A stretch of DNA of 64,000 bases from Tuctoria greenei (taxonomy: Eukaryota; Streptophyta; Magnoliopsida; Poales; Poaceae), in NCBI GenBank assembly GCA_036927565.1, contig JAYESD010000001.1:69521751-69585750 (forward strand). The letters run 5' to 3'. The stretch's first letter is position 1, and each line of letters begins with the position of its first letter. The notes beneath the pieces were generated by a model. The model was given only the letters and a program-made list of their open reading frames with translations. It ran no database searches and was not told the origin of the DNA. A program made the translations under genes and the position numbers. Of this stretch, positions 32,500 through 43,580 are shown in pieces.

Positions 32500-32640
32500 T
32501 GAAACACCGTTGGACGAACCTACAAAGTATGCCAGGTGGGCCACTGCATACCCTGGACCCTTTGCGTGTCAAATTAAAAAACTGCCTGTTAAGCAGAGAT
32601 GGGACGCGTAGAGCCGTTGCGACAACTTAGAGGAAGCCAA
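32500..32640 (-). repeat. Upstream block of unknown family member 3, related to the 605-bp unit
   Basis: The minus strand reads GTCGCAACGGCTCTACGCGT, CCCATCTCTGCTTAACAGGC, AGTTTTTTAATTTGACACGC and AAAGGGTCCAGGG. It is closer to the 605-bp array unit than the equivalent block of member 2 in the GACACGC part. Confidence 0.7.
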
Positions 32641-32715
32641 CCTCGGTTTGGATTAATTTGAAAGCGCAGTTTTTGAAGCGTTCGATCATCTCCACTCGCG
32701 CGCTTAGACGGCAAT

Positions 32716-32933
32716 GACTGCTATGCAATCTAAATTCATGTGCAAGCGTGTAATCCGCGAATCTCAGCCATTCGACAGACATCCAAGGGTGGCTGACAAT
32801 TTACACATAGATCCTTCCCTTTACACAGACATATGGAAAGATTTATGTGTAAAATGTCAGCCACCCTTAGATGTCCGTCTAATGAATGATATTCGCAGAT
32901 TCCACGCTTGCGCGGGAGTCCAGATTGCACAGC
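32716..32933. mobile_element. Mutator-like MITE within the promoter of unknown family member 3
   Basis: A full-length inverted repeat: GACTGCTATGCAATCT pairs with AGATTGCACAGCAATC, GCAAGCGTGTAATCCGCGAA pairs with GCAGATTCCACGCTTGC, and GGGTGGCTGACAATTTACAC pairs with GTGTAAAATGTCAGCCACCC. Flanking CGCTTAGACG (32701) and CGCTTAGATG (32939) form an imperfect direct repeat of about 9-10 bp. Member 2 shows the unoccupied site (CACGCTTAGAAGACGACC at 28810). The size and 9-bp-type duplication suggest a Mutator-derived MITE. Confidence 0.75.
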
Positions 32934-32956
32934 AATCCGCTTAGATGAGGACCCGC

Positions 32957-32963
32957 TATAAAG
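32957..32963 (+). promoter_or_regulatory. TATA box of unknown family member 3
   Basis: TATAAAG within CTATAAAGGCACACCC, the same block as at 28832. The Mutator-like MITE ends about 25 bp upstream of it. Confidence 0.55.
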
Positions 32964-33097
32964 GCACACCCGTCCTCTTGCGTCTCCGCCGCACCACTCC
33001 ATCTCCATCGATCGTAGCCTCCAAACTTCTCTTGCTTCACCGCCGCACCATCGCCGACCACCTCTCGCTCTTTCTCCGCACCTCCGTCGCTGCACAA

Positions 33098-33229
33098 ATG
33101 AGTAGCCCCGCACCAAAGCGCTCCAGGCCGTCGACGTCCTCCGAACCTCCTTCTTCTTTGTTTTCGTCGCAGCCAATGTTGTTCTATCTTTCAGCCACCC
33201 AAAAAGAGGAGAAGGCAAAAGCCCCATGA
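33098..33229 (+). pseudogene. Unknown family member 3, truncated and fused to retroelement DNA
   Basis: The N-terminal MSSPAPKRSRPSTSSEPPSS closely matches member 2. After about 26 codons the similarity ends; the remaining codons (about 33180-33229) run into sequence belonging to the retroelement tail that precedes the LTR at 33399. The conserved core (DVFHNTS) is missing. The open frame is therefore chimeric and probably not a functional gene. Confidence 0.65.
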
Positions 33230-33239
33230 GGACTAAGGT

Positions 33240-33398
33240 AAAGGATGAGTACCATTACAAATTTGTTCAATAGAAGGTAGAATGTTTAAATTGCGCATTT
33301 GGTACTACTGAAGCATAAGGCGTAGTAGCAACTTCTGATCAATAGACTAGGTCTTTTAGTTTGCTTCGGGATGAGCAAAGGATAAGCTTGAAGGAGTT
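33240..33398 (+). mobile_element. 3' tail of LTR element internal region with polypurine tract
   Basis: TTCGGGATGAGCAAAGGATA, AGCTTGAAGGAG and TTT lead straight into the LTR. The minus-strand element at 38083 has the equivalent stretch (TCTTCGGGACAAGCAAAGGG, TAAGCTTAGGGGAG) directly before its 3' LTR, so this is the end of the internal region of a plus-strand relative. Everything upstream of this element is missing. Confidence 0.75.
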
Positions 33399-33876
33399 TG
33401 TTGATGGTCGTTAAGTAGTAATTTTGACCATCAATGTAACTCAATTATATAAATAAGTAAACCTTTCTTGCATGCATTACCTTTTGAAATAACATAATTC
33501 CACTAGTACATGGAGAAATAGTGCATGTAGGTATTTATCTCCAAAATTGAGAAGAAACTAGCGGTGTCATCCTAAAAACTACCACCCGAGCCAATGAGAG
33601 GCTGACATGTGGCAGCACAAGGATCCATTGACTCATTTGGAAGACTATCCGAAGGAATCCAAGAGCCTATCATCTTAGAGGGGGCCCACATATCAGTATC
33701 CAGGAGAAAGCACGTGGCCAAAAGGCTTGCCATAGAGTGATCGCACTCCCTATGCGGCCATACTGGTCCTCGCGCCAAACTCGATCAGCTTCCACATGTT
33801 GGCTCCTAATGCCTCTATGATGATGGCAACGACTTATTACCTCGTGAGTTCTGGCGCGAGCCACCTTAGAAACTAG

Positions 33877-33885
33877 TATAAATAG
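33877..33885 (+). promoter_or_regulatory. TATA box in LTR
   Basis: TATAAATAG, conserved in the minus-strand relatives (reverse complement at 39108-39116 and 54531-54539). Confidence 0.6.
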
Positions 33886-33915
33886 CCCCCCACACTCCTC
33901 ACTCTCACACACACC

Positions 33916-34719
33916 TGTCGATACCCTACAGACCGGGTACCCCTGCATACAAGGAAGACAAGACGATAGGTTCTACCTCCTAAGACAGGAAGTAGCCAGA
34001 AGCTACCACGTGTCCCGTAGCTCCGGACTTGCCTCCCTACTAAGGGTGGCTCCGGTGCTGCCACATGTTTCGTAGCTCTGGACCTGCCTCCCTACCAAGG
34101 TTGGCTCTGGTACTGCCACGTGCTTCGCAGCTTCGGACCTTAGTTGTTGCCTTGTGACCCGCGGCTCCTAACCTAACTTCCCCGCTGAGGAGAGGTCCGT
34201 TGCTGCCACACGTCTCGCAGCTCAGGATCATGAAGACGAAGTGTGCACTCAAGACAACATTAGTGCGTCATCAAGAACACGGCTTCAAGACACCATTAAT
34301 GTGTCATCAAGACACATTAATACTCCATGAAGACCCATCAAGACCATTAAAATGTCATCAGGACATGTTAGTGCACCATCAAGCGCCATTAATGTTTCAT
34401 TAAGACACGTTAATACACTTTTACGGCTAATTAACCCGGGCCCACCTATCGGGCCCCGGTCATAATGTAACTTGCCGGACCTTCACCTATGAAAGGACCA
34501 GGCAGCCACGACAGCCTCAGGGCTCTCTCACATCTCGCTCATACAATACAACACAACCCTCGTGGATGTAGGGTATTACGCCTCCCGGGGGCCCGAACCA
34601 TGTAAAATCCTCGGTGTTCATCGTGCTCGTAGTTCCAAGAAATTTGCCCCTCCAAAAAAGATCCTTCATGGACTGCTCCTTAGTAGGTCCGGGGGAAGTG
34701 TCGCAAAAACACTTCGACA
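33916..34719 (+). repeat. 5' LTR of non-autonomous element
   Basis: Starts TGTCGATACCC. Contains repeated blocks of about 60 bp (AGCTCCGGACTTGCCTCCCT, then GCTCCGGTGCTGCCAC) and repeated ATTAATGTGTCATCAAGACA-type blocks. The TATA position reads TATGAAAGG, mutated relative to the 3' LTR. Confidence 0.88.
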
Positions 34720-36275
34720 TTTTGGCGTGCCAGTTAGGGGGCACTTTTTTGTATCGACAAGCCTCACCTCGATGGTGAATCTTTAGTCCATCGCTGGCTC
34801 TTCCTGACCCTCATGCCACGAAGGGAGCAGGGAAGACGGCGCCACTTCTCGCTCCATAGCGGGCTGACCCGGCGGACACACACTTCGTGTTCCGGTGGCT
34901 TTAATTGTCACCACATGACAACTTTCTACCGCCACCACCACCAGTGGGAGGTTTAAAGTGTACAACCTACTTAACCGGATCTTGCATCCTAAGTTGGTGC
35001 CCCATAACCCTAAGCTTGTACACTTTGCCTCAAAAAACTTCCGCAACCACACGACGACTACCTGCGACCATGGCAACAATGACGCCACCAGGTACCTGTG
35101 ATGTATCCGGTCTCCTTGGTTATTTTCCTATTTGGAGTCCCGTGGCGCTGAACAGTCACTCCCATGAAAAGCTAATGCCAATAGAGGATTTGGAGTGCGC
35201 TGTCTGCTTAGCCTAGTCTTGCACACCCTAAGTATGCACACTCTACCTTTCTTGCGGCTTAATACTGGGGGTCTAGAGTGTGCTACCTTCTTAGCCTGGT
35301 CATGCACCCTAAGTATGCACGCTCTACCTTTCCAATGTTGCGGCTGAGTACTGGGCGTCGGACGTCTCCTAAAAGACTAATGTCGGTGGGATGTCAAGAG
35401 TGTGTAGACTGCTTAGCCTGGTAATGCACCCAATGTCGTGCCTTGTGGCCCTAAACTAGCACACTCTTTCTCCCCAGCACTACGGTTCAGTACCAGGGAC
35501 TGAAAGGCACATGCTCCTGGACAAAGCAATAACCAATATCCGGATACTTTCACCATGTTCACATAATCATGCTTAAATATTATGTATATTATTCCCTTTT
35601 TTGCTCTGTTACATCTTTTTGTTTGCCCATAGTAGGAGTTGTGCTATCCTGCTGCAGACGGACAGCCTGAAGTACCTGTGATGTCTTTGGGTAATTCTGT
35701 TAGTTTCCCATTTAGGATCTCATGCCCGCAAAATGGCCTACTCACCTAAAATACAACGCCTATGATAGGTCCAGAGTCGGCTAAAGACTTAGCCTGGTCC
35801 AGCACTCTAAGTACGCCACTCTACCTATTCATGTGTTGCGTCACAGTAAGGCAGGTCCGGACAGCACACGTTCTTGGGTGAGGTGTCAACCAATACCCGG
35901 ATACTATCGCACTGAATTACTCAGTCCCCATAGCTCTGCTAAGGACCATAAGCCACAAAAAAACTGAGGGTAGGAAGATTGTAACCAATGAGCACTATTA
36001 ATCTTTCTGTTGTAACTCTTGTGCAGGACTTCACCCTTCTTCGGGCTCTGCCATCGGAACTCAACCTCCAACACTGGCACCTTCCAAAGGGGTCTGCTGC
36101 GACGTTCTTAGCATCGATGGTGGACGCTTCTGCACCTTTGCCAAGCTCCGCCATCCGACCTCAAGCTCCAACACCGACTCCTCTCAGGGAGGCCCACTGT
36201 TAACGTTCTTAGCATTGATGATGGTGGCCCAACCTCCAGGATCATCACCTCTCTTGAGGTGGGCCCGGGGGCCAC

Positions 36276-37079
36276 TTTTGATACCCTGCAGATTGGGTAC
36301 CCCCGCATACAAGGAAGACAAGATGTTGAGGTCTACCTCCCAAGAGGGGAAGTACCCAGAAGCTACCCATGTCCCGCAGCTCCGGACCTGCCTCCCTACT
36401 AAGGCTGGCTTCGGTGCTGCCACGTGTTCCGTTGCTCCAGACCTGCCTCCCTGCCAAGGTTGGCTCCAGTGCTGCCACGTGCTCCGTAGCTCCGAACCTT
36501 CGGTGTTGCCATGCGACCCGCAGCTCCGTAGCTAACTTCCCTGCTGAGGAGAGGTCCGGTGCTGCCACGCGTCCTACAGCTCCGGATCATGAAGACGAAG
36601 TGTGCACTCAAGACAACATTAGTGTGTCATCAAGAACGCGACTTGAAGATAACATTAATGTGTCATCAAGACACATTAATACACCATGAAGACCCATCGA
36701 GACCATTAACATGTCATCAAGACATGTTAGTGCACCATCAAATGCCATTAATGTGTCATTAAAACACGTTAATACACTTTTTTGACTAATTAACGTGAGG
36801 CCACCTTTTGGGCCCTGGTCATAATGTAACTTGCCGACCCTTCACCTATAAAAGGACCAGGCAACCACGATAGGCTCAGGGCTCTCTCACACCTCGCTCA
36901 TACAATACAACACAACCCCCGTGGATGTAGGGTATTACGCCTCCCAGCGGCCCAAACCACGTAAAAATCCTCCATGTTCATCATGCTCGTAGTTCCAAGA
37001 AATTCGCCCCTCCAATAAAGAACCTCCGTGGGCTGCTCCTTAGCAGGTCCGGAGGAAGTGTCGAAAAAAGACTTCGACA
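36276..37079 (+). repeat. 3' LTR of non-autonomous element
   Basis: Starts TTTTGATACCC, where the 5' LTR has TGTCGATACCC, and ends ACTTCGACA. A TATA box TATAAAAGG is at 36847. It is flanked on the right by the target duplication ACACC. Confidence 0.88.
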
Positions 37080-38082
37080 ACACCACTTAAGCATAACTCT
37101 GATGCATACACGCTTCTTCCAAGTCCTTAGTGGAGTTTAGGCTATAAAGAGGAGCCTCTAGTTCGCAAGTCTACTTTGGGAAAGGTATGGCTCATGTTCT
37201 TTTCCTTTATTTATAACTTTAGTCTTATTAATATTATTAGACTTCTCATATTCATATGCTTGGATGAAGCATTTCTTGTTTTATTGTGGAGTCCATGTAT
37301 GTGGTATGTTTAGTTGTTATTATAATAGTATAGTAATTATGATATAAACATCATAAGCCTCCATTTTATAGTCTAATTAGGTATGATATGACTATATTCG
37401 TATGAATAACATAGTATTTGGTTCCAAGATTGGTTTAACAATGTTTAGGTTAGTCATTGCTTTAGGATGTTAATTGTATCATGGCTCATGAGGTATTTAC
37501 ATAGCATGCAAGCATGGTGCTTCAATAGTTGAGTAGCGTTGGATGTCTCGTAGATCCACGAGTTGTAGGTGTATGCGGCAGGTGGTGAGAGTGTTGTCCA
37601 TCCTTTGTAATCCTTCATGTTCGGCTACGCCACAAGCTTGCAGTGAGAGTCACTTTGGAATTGCCAGATGTTTGCCCATGCCCGATGTCTTGGACCACTA
37701 GGTTCTAGTATTCACCACACACAGATCCATGTGTACACTACTTAGTCTATGCATATGCATACTAGAAACACATTAGGAACAACCATTTTTTAGCTTGATC
37801 CTCACTAGGACTACATTATCTTTAAGAGTAGATTGCTTAGGTGTGTGTCACACTACTTATATTATCAATTTACCCTTGTCATGATAATTACTTAGTATTT
37901 GATACCTTAATCATAAGAATAGTGTTTACTTTACTTTACAACCTTCTTTTGGGATAGATACAATACCCATGGAAATACTCATGAAAGAAATGCTACAGTG
38001 GTATCCTCTGTGCGCTTGCAGATCTCATCTCTTACTGGAGATGATATGTGGTGTCAAGAAATACCAACACTAAAAAGATCAT

Positions 38083-39595
38083 TGTTGATGGTTCTTAACA
38101 CCACATATCATCTCTGATAAGAGATGAGGTCCTAAAGCGCACAAGGAATATATTGTTGTAGCATTTCACCCAAAAGTATTCACAAGGGTATCGTATTTAT
38201 CCCAAAGGAAGGCTGTAAAGTAAAGTAAACACTATTCTTATGATCAAGGTATAGGGTACTAAGTGCTTATCAAAACAGGGGTAAGGTGATAATATGGGTA
38301 GTGTGACACACACCTAAGCAATCTACTCAAAGGGTAAGGTTGTCCTAGCGAGGGTTAGACTATGAGACGAAGCTATTCCTATTGTGCTCTAATTACTCAT
38401 ATACATAGACTAATAAAGTATACATGAGTATGCTAATGTTGAATACTAGGGATTAGTGGTCCAACATGTCGGGCATGAGCTTAACCCAGTCTACCAGGTG
38501 ACACCCGCCAAGAACCTACGTCGTAGCCGAACATGGAGGATTACAACGAACGGATAGGGCTGTCATCACCTACCGCCTACCTCTACAACCTGTGGACTAC
38601 TATGCATCCTACGCTACTTAACAATCCAAGCACCACGCTTGCATGCTAAGTAAATACCCTAAGAGTTGCAACGTAATATTCATCCTAAGGCAATGACTAA
38701 CCTAAACATCGTTGAACCAATGTTCGATCCAAGCTCTAACATATTCATATTAACATAATATATTATTACCTAAATAAACTATTTTGGTGGTGTATGATGT
38801 TTTTGATAACATTATAATGGCATTATGTCTAGATCATAATAACATCTGCACCTTGCACATAGATGGACTCCACAACCAAAAAAAGAACACTTTATCCAAG
38901 TATATGAATAAGTAAGGACTAATAATAGAAATATAAAGTATAAAGTCACAAATACAAGAAAAGATACATGAGCTATACCTTTCCCAATTTGGACTTGGGA
39001 CTAGAGGCTCCTTTCTACAGACTAACCTTCACTAAAGAACTAGGAGAACTAGTGTATACAATAGAGTGATGCTCAAGTGGTGTGTGTGAAGTGAGGTGAG
39101 GCACCCCCTATTTATACACTCACTCAGGCGGTTTTGCGCACTAATATCCCAAGCATTCGCTTACTCTCGCGTCAAGGAATCCACCAAGGGTCAAAACATG
39201 CAAGTGGACCGAGATTGATGGGTTTAACAGTTCAGCCGAACAGGGGGTTCGACCGAACTGGGGTTGGCCCCACTCGGCTCCCACTTGCTCCTAGTTTTTG
39301 ATATGTGGGCCCTTGTTGACCTTCTAAATGAATCGAGGTGAAAACCTGCGGGTACCCACTTGTAAGTGGGCCATTGTATCCATGGGAAGCCACATGGCAT
39401 CGCTTGATTGATTGGAGTGTGTTTCCTTTCCTTGTGGTCATGCATTCACCTCAAATCTGTATATAATACCTGCATGCACCAATTTCTCCGAGTACAAGTG
39501 GAACTAAGTTATTCCTAACTATGATGCGTGTAAGAAATATGTATTCCCTCACATAATTGAGTTATATTGATGGTTGAAATTGGTATAACGACCGT
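38083..39595 (-). repeat. 3' LTR of minus-strand element
   Basis: Ends on the minus strand as CCATCAACA at 38083. Its start at about 39595 is degenerate (TTTACGGTCG where the 5' LTR has TGTTGACGGTCA). The TATA box is at 39108-39116 on the minus strand. Confidence 0.85.
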
Positions 39596-39999
39596 AAAAA
39601 AACTCCCCTAAGCTTACCCTTTGCTTGTCCCGAAGAAAATATAAAGACTTAGGTTGTTGACAAGGAGTTGCTACAATATCCTATTTTGCAAAAGTACCAA
39701 GTGCACAACAAAGTATTCCACCTTGAATTGAATAAGTTGGCTATGATACCTCACCCTTTTTCCTAGTCTTTATGGGGCTTATGCCTCATCCTTTTCTCGG
39801 GTGGTTGAAGGACAAAATAGCAAAATGAGCATGCATCACCTAATTTATGAGTTCCACTCAAATTTCCGAAGAATTTCAAAGTGTGTTTGAATTTGAGTTC
39901 ATCAAATGATGCACTCAATCACTCCTATGTGGGAAGTGGTATTTGTATCCTCACCAAGCCAATGCCTTTCATGTCCTACATCCATATAAGGCTTTTTGT
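39596..39999 (-). other. 3' internal end of minus-strand element
   Basis: Begins with the polypurine tract beside the LTR. The rest, up to the CACTA end at 40000, is non-coding as far as I can see. Confidence 0.6.
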
Positions 40000-40079
40000 C
40001 ACTACACAAAACGCGCAAAGACATGTCGACCTTGTAGCTGTTGGTAAGCTACAGTCACTGACAAGTTTAGACTAAGAAC

Positions 40080-40445
40080 GTCGGGCTACCGACGGTCATA
40101 GCCGTCGAAATTAGATCGATGTTCTTAACCACTTAAAGACGTCAGGACCGACTATTTTATTGCTTTAAAGTCGCCGGGCTTCGGTTCCCGACATCTTTAC
40201 TGCAGAAACGCAAGTATGAATGTCACCCTCGGGAGCCCGACGGCCTTAACTCAATAAGGTTGTTGGCTCGCCAAACCCGATGACTTTATTGTGTTTAAAT
40301 TCGTCGGCCCCCGAGCGTACCGGCGGCCATAAGGAGGACACGTGTGCGCTTTGGGGGCCGTATAGCCGTCAGTCGGGGAGCAAAACAGACGGTCATATGG
40401 CAGTTATGACCGTCGGCTCGGCCTACACCGACACCTTACAGGCAT
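40080..40445. repeat. Left subterminal repeats of CACTA
   Basis: Multiple copies of CCGACGGTCATAGCCGTCG-like motifs in both orientations, for example around 40095, 40250, 40305, 40365 and 40410. These are the expected binding region for the element's own DNA-binding protein. Confidence 0.75.
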
Positions 40446-40725
40446 TTTTTTAAAACTGCGGTTGCTTTCACTCCCTCCCCAGGTGGGGAGCCTCCCGGCC
40501 ATATAGTTCAACACAAATATGCTAACACATTGCATACCACAACAGCAAACAAAACGACAATTCAAAGACATTTCATACAGCTTATAGTCATAAGCAAAAC
40601 ACAATAAAACGAGTTCACATAGTCATACTACATTGTGAAGATTACTCTAAATTACTCCATCACATAGTCAAACAACGAGTTCACATCTAAATTACTCCAA
40701 AGGACCCTTGTGAAGATTAATCCGC

Positions 40726-43580
40726 TTACATGTCATTGTTCGAACCTCCACCACTTGCACCTCCGGCGTTCAAATTGAGGAAATCATCACAACTCTGAGG
40801 AATTACATGACCGGAACCCTACGAGAAACAAATAAAATTGACTTTGCATTAATAGCTACAATTCATATGTCTCAATCTTTCTAAAATTCACAAATGCCCA
40901 ACTCACATGTGTAATTGACTTAAAGGTATTACCAACTATGTAATTGAATAAGTCGCTAAGTATTGTTCAAATTAAGCTACACTTTCATTAGAGCTAATAG
41001 TTTAGTAATCATACCGCTGCGGCGCCCAGTAGTGTTGATGGTTGACTATGCCCCGAAGCAAAGGGCAATAATGGGAGAACACCTGGATAAGGCTGCAGTC
41101 CAGGGGCCAACATTGACATGAATCCCTGAGATTGTGGAGGATAAGCTTGACCACTCTGGGAACCCTAAGGCAAATATGATTAGTATTTCATAATATAAGT
41201 TGAGTTAATAATAAATGTGGTTATACTTGTGAAGAAGAGCCAACTTGTTGTTCGGGCTGCATCGGACGAGGCATACCGAACTGCGATCCACAGCCACCTT
41301 GAGAGAAGAATTGCATAAAGTAAAAATATTCAGTTACTGACTTTAACATAAATATGGTAATAAGTATACCAACTTAATTAAAACTGTAGTTTACCTGCGA
41401 CATCATCTCGAACTGAGTCTGTAGTGGCATATTGAACTGAGTTCCAGTGTTGCCTTGACCTAAGAACTACACTAAGGAAATTATTCGTGAAATCTTAAGT
41501 ATAAACAGTTTGTAAACAAATAAACTATTCAATTGTTAAGATTACAAGTTACCTGCGCCATATACAAATACTGCATCTATTGCTGCATCTGTATTTGCTG
41601 TTGTTGTTGCATTTGCAACTGTTGTTGTTCCACTTTCTCCTCGTACTGTCTTATTTTTTCTTTCAATTCCTCATCTGCAACATGGGATTGACTCGAGTTG
41701 TAAGTAGAAGACCGTCATCCCACATAAGTGTCACGCTCCACATAACCATCGCCTAACCTAAGTCTAAAAAAACACAAATGTGATGAATTGACAGTAATTA
41801 ACCTTTAAACAATCATTATCTTTACACGTACCTCCCATGCAGTACGCCACCATCGGCTTCATACACCGCATCCACATCCAACGGCGCTCTTAGATAATCT
41901 ACGTCATCTCCATGCTTTTTTTGAGACACTCAACATATTTTGTCTGCAAGAATAAATTAAGTTCACGAGTGGATGTAATAAAAGATAGATTCAGTTCATA
42001 GATAGAGAGCACTCAACACACTTACCACTTTTTGTGTTGCCACCTCATCACACAACTGCTTCGGGCGTGTCGGATCTGTGCCTTTGTGCCCCCTTAGGTA
42101 AACCTCGATAAAACAAGGAGCAACACCAGTTTCAGCTTCTTGCAACATCAAAATACAACATCTGTTCAATCAATGCAATTTCGTTAAGCAATTTACAAGT
42201 GATTGTAATAGTTCATACCATTCGTTGTGCCATCGGCACATGTCCATCTGCCCCATAATATTGTAGTCCAAGCTTGCTCTTCCGGTTGCTTCGGTTCCTC
42301 TTTGAAATATTTTTAAACTTCTTCGACGCTCAGTATTCGCATAGCCATTCCCAGGGTGCCATATCTACACAGATCCAATCCACACTACTCTCCATGTATT
42401 CATGCTTCTGCAGATAAATTGTAGCTGCTCGCTTGTTGGACATGGGCTGGCGCAACCTGGTCTTGTAGTACACGGTCACAGCCTTGAACCGTGCATCAGA
42501 GAAGGAGTCCTTTGTGAGCTTTCTCGCTGACGTCTTGAAAATAGAACTCGCATATGCTAGAACCACGCATTCCTCCAATTTAAATATACTTTGCATAAAA
42601 CCAATAATTTGTATCAACCAATGTAAGATGCAAAATATTTTAAACAATGAAAACAAACTTAACCAAAAAACCTCTCAAACTTTGTCCTGACAAGTACCCG
42701 TAGTGCCATATGGTTTCAGGGCATAGTGATCCCAATTATGCACGGCAATTAGTTGACCGCCCGCAAGAACCATCCCTGGAGAGCAAAACCGGATGGCATT
42801 TCCCAACTCTGTGTTACCATAGCATCGATGCCCCCTGCCATCCCAACCAATCTTGATTCAGCACCTAGTACCGTTTGGCCTTATAACCGCCCGCGTATCG
42901 GGAGTTTTACTTGGAGTACATAAAATGTGCCTCTGCAGCCTGTACAAATAAAATTAGTTAGTTGACAAGAAAACCAAATGTATAATATAGATTATCAGAT
43001 AATTCAAAAAAATACTTGTAAGGGCATCGATCACTTTGCCCCTCTACTGCCTCTTGTAACTATGCCAATCTTGCCAACCTTGCATCTCGTTTCGGATCAT
43101 CTTCCTCTTCGCCGCTCTCTTCACCCTCAGTACCACCCTGTCCACCCTCATTACCATCCTGTCCACCCTCAGAAGATGACCCAAAGGCCTGCGCCAAAGC
43201 CTCCTCCTGCTAATGAGCCTCCTCCCTGCTCCTAAGCCTCCTCCATTGTTCCTGCTCCTAAGCCTCCTCCCTGCTCCTGAGCCTCCTCCGAGTACACACT
43301 TAAGCCTCCTCTTGAACATGGTGCTAGCTAGCTCGATGTCTGCTCTGTCACACACCCCATAAGTTGACTCTGTCTATCTGCACCCACGGTCGTGCCCTTT
43401 AATTGCAAACAAACATATAACAAATAGTAAATAGCCGATTATGATATTGAAGTGTTTATAAAAAAAACAAAGTACCTGAAACAAGGATGTGTGAACCAAA
43501 CCACTATTGTTGTGAGACGCGGAGGAAGAAGTATCATCACGTTGCTTCTTTCCTTTTTTGATATGCTTCCACATCTGCAC
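40726..43580 (-). pseudogene. CACTA second gene (Transposase_24 / TNPA-like)
   Basis: Minus-strand gene, likely start MWKHIKKGKKQRDD at 43574. A Gly/Glu-rich acidic segment (EEEDDPKRDARLARLA) lies near 43090-43050. It is followed by a conserved region, TRAVIRPNGTRC near 42870 and YGNTELGNAIRFCSPGMVLA near 42790, then VYYKTRLRQPMSNKRAATIY, VDWICVDMAPWEWLCEY, and after a stop NRSNRKSKLGLQYYGADGH. A Gln-rich coiled segment (EEKVEQQQLQMQQQQQIQMQQ-like, 41640-41575) and a Gly/Asn-rich C-terminus (LNLNAGGASGGGSNNDM) with a stop at 40726 complete it. The order fits the plant transposase family (Ptta/En/Spm) that accompanies Tnp2 and is thought to bind subterminal motifs. Several stops and unclear introns mark decay. 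Confidence 0.75.

Larger units (their letters stand above)
33916..37079 (+). mobile_element. Complete non-autonomous LTR retrotransposon, 5-bp target duplication
   Basis: Two LTRs of about 804 bp (33916-34719 and 36276-37079) flank 1556 bp of non-coding DNA, and the target duplication ACACC is present at 33911-33915 and 37080-37084. A primer-binding-like site (TTTTGGCGTGCCAGTTAGGG) follows the 5' LTR, and a polypurine stretch (TGAGGTGGGCCCGGGGG) precedes the 3' LTR. The internal region contains no gag or pol motif; instead it has short repeats around AAGTATGCACRCTCTACCTT. The LTR ends (TGTCGATACCC, TTCGACA) and primer site resemble those of the Tat-type gypsy copies at 15713 and 59107, which suggests such an element mobilised it (inference). 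Visible differences between the two LTRs imply an old insertion. Confidence 0.9.
33399..38069 (+). mobile_element. Plus-strand 3' LTR (about 1.5 kb), split by a nested element
   Basis: The LTR starts TGTTGATGGTCG at 33399 and ends ATACCAACA at 38069. After subtracting the nested element and one duplicated target (33916-37084) it measures about 1502 bp. It is homologous in inverse orientation to 38083-39595 and 53507-55025. A TATA box TATAAATAG lies at 33877, and the nested element sits about 35 bp downstream of it, near the expected transcription start. Confidence 0.85.

Noticed and set aside
31633..32544. Open frames of repeated Ile-Tyr
   Set aside because: Pure translation of (TA)n tracts; no biological meaning as protein.
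33098..33229. Complete small gene reading
   Set aside because: Only the first 26 or so codons match the unknown family; the rest is retroelement tail, so it is listed as a truncated pseudogene.
36369..36762. Short open frames in the LTRs of the non-autonomous element
   Set aside because: The frames repeat between the two LTRs and follow internal 60-bp repeats; no homology to gag or pol.
43044..43355. Arg/Gly-rich open frame on the minus strand within the CACTA
   Set aside because: Frame-shifted reading of the Gly/Glu-rich segment of the second CACTA gene; the acidic frame is the one that fits the family.
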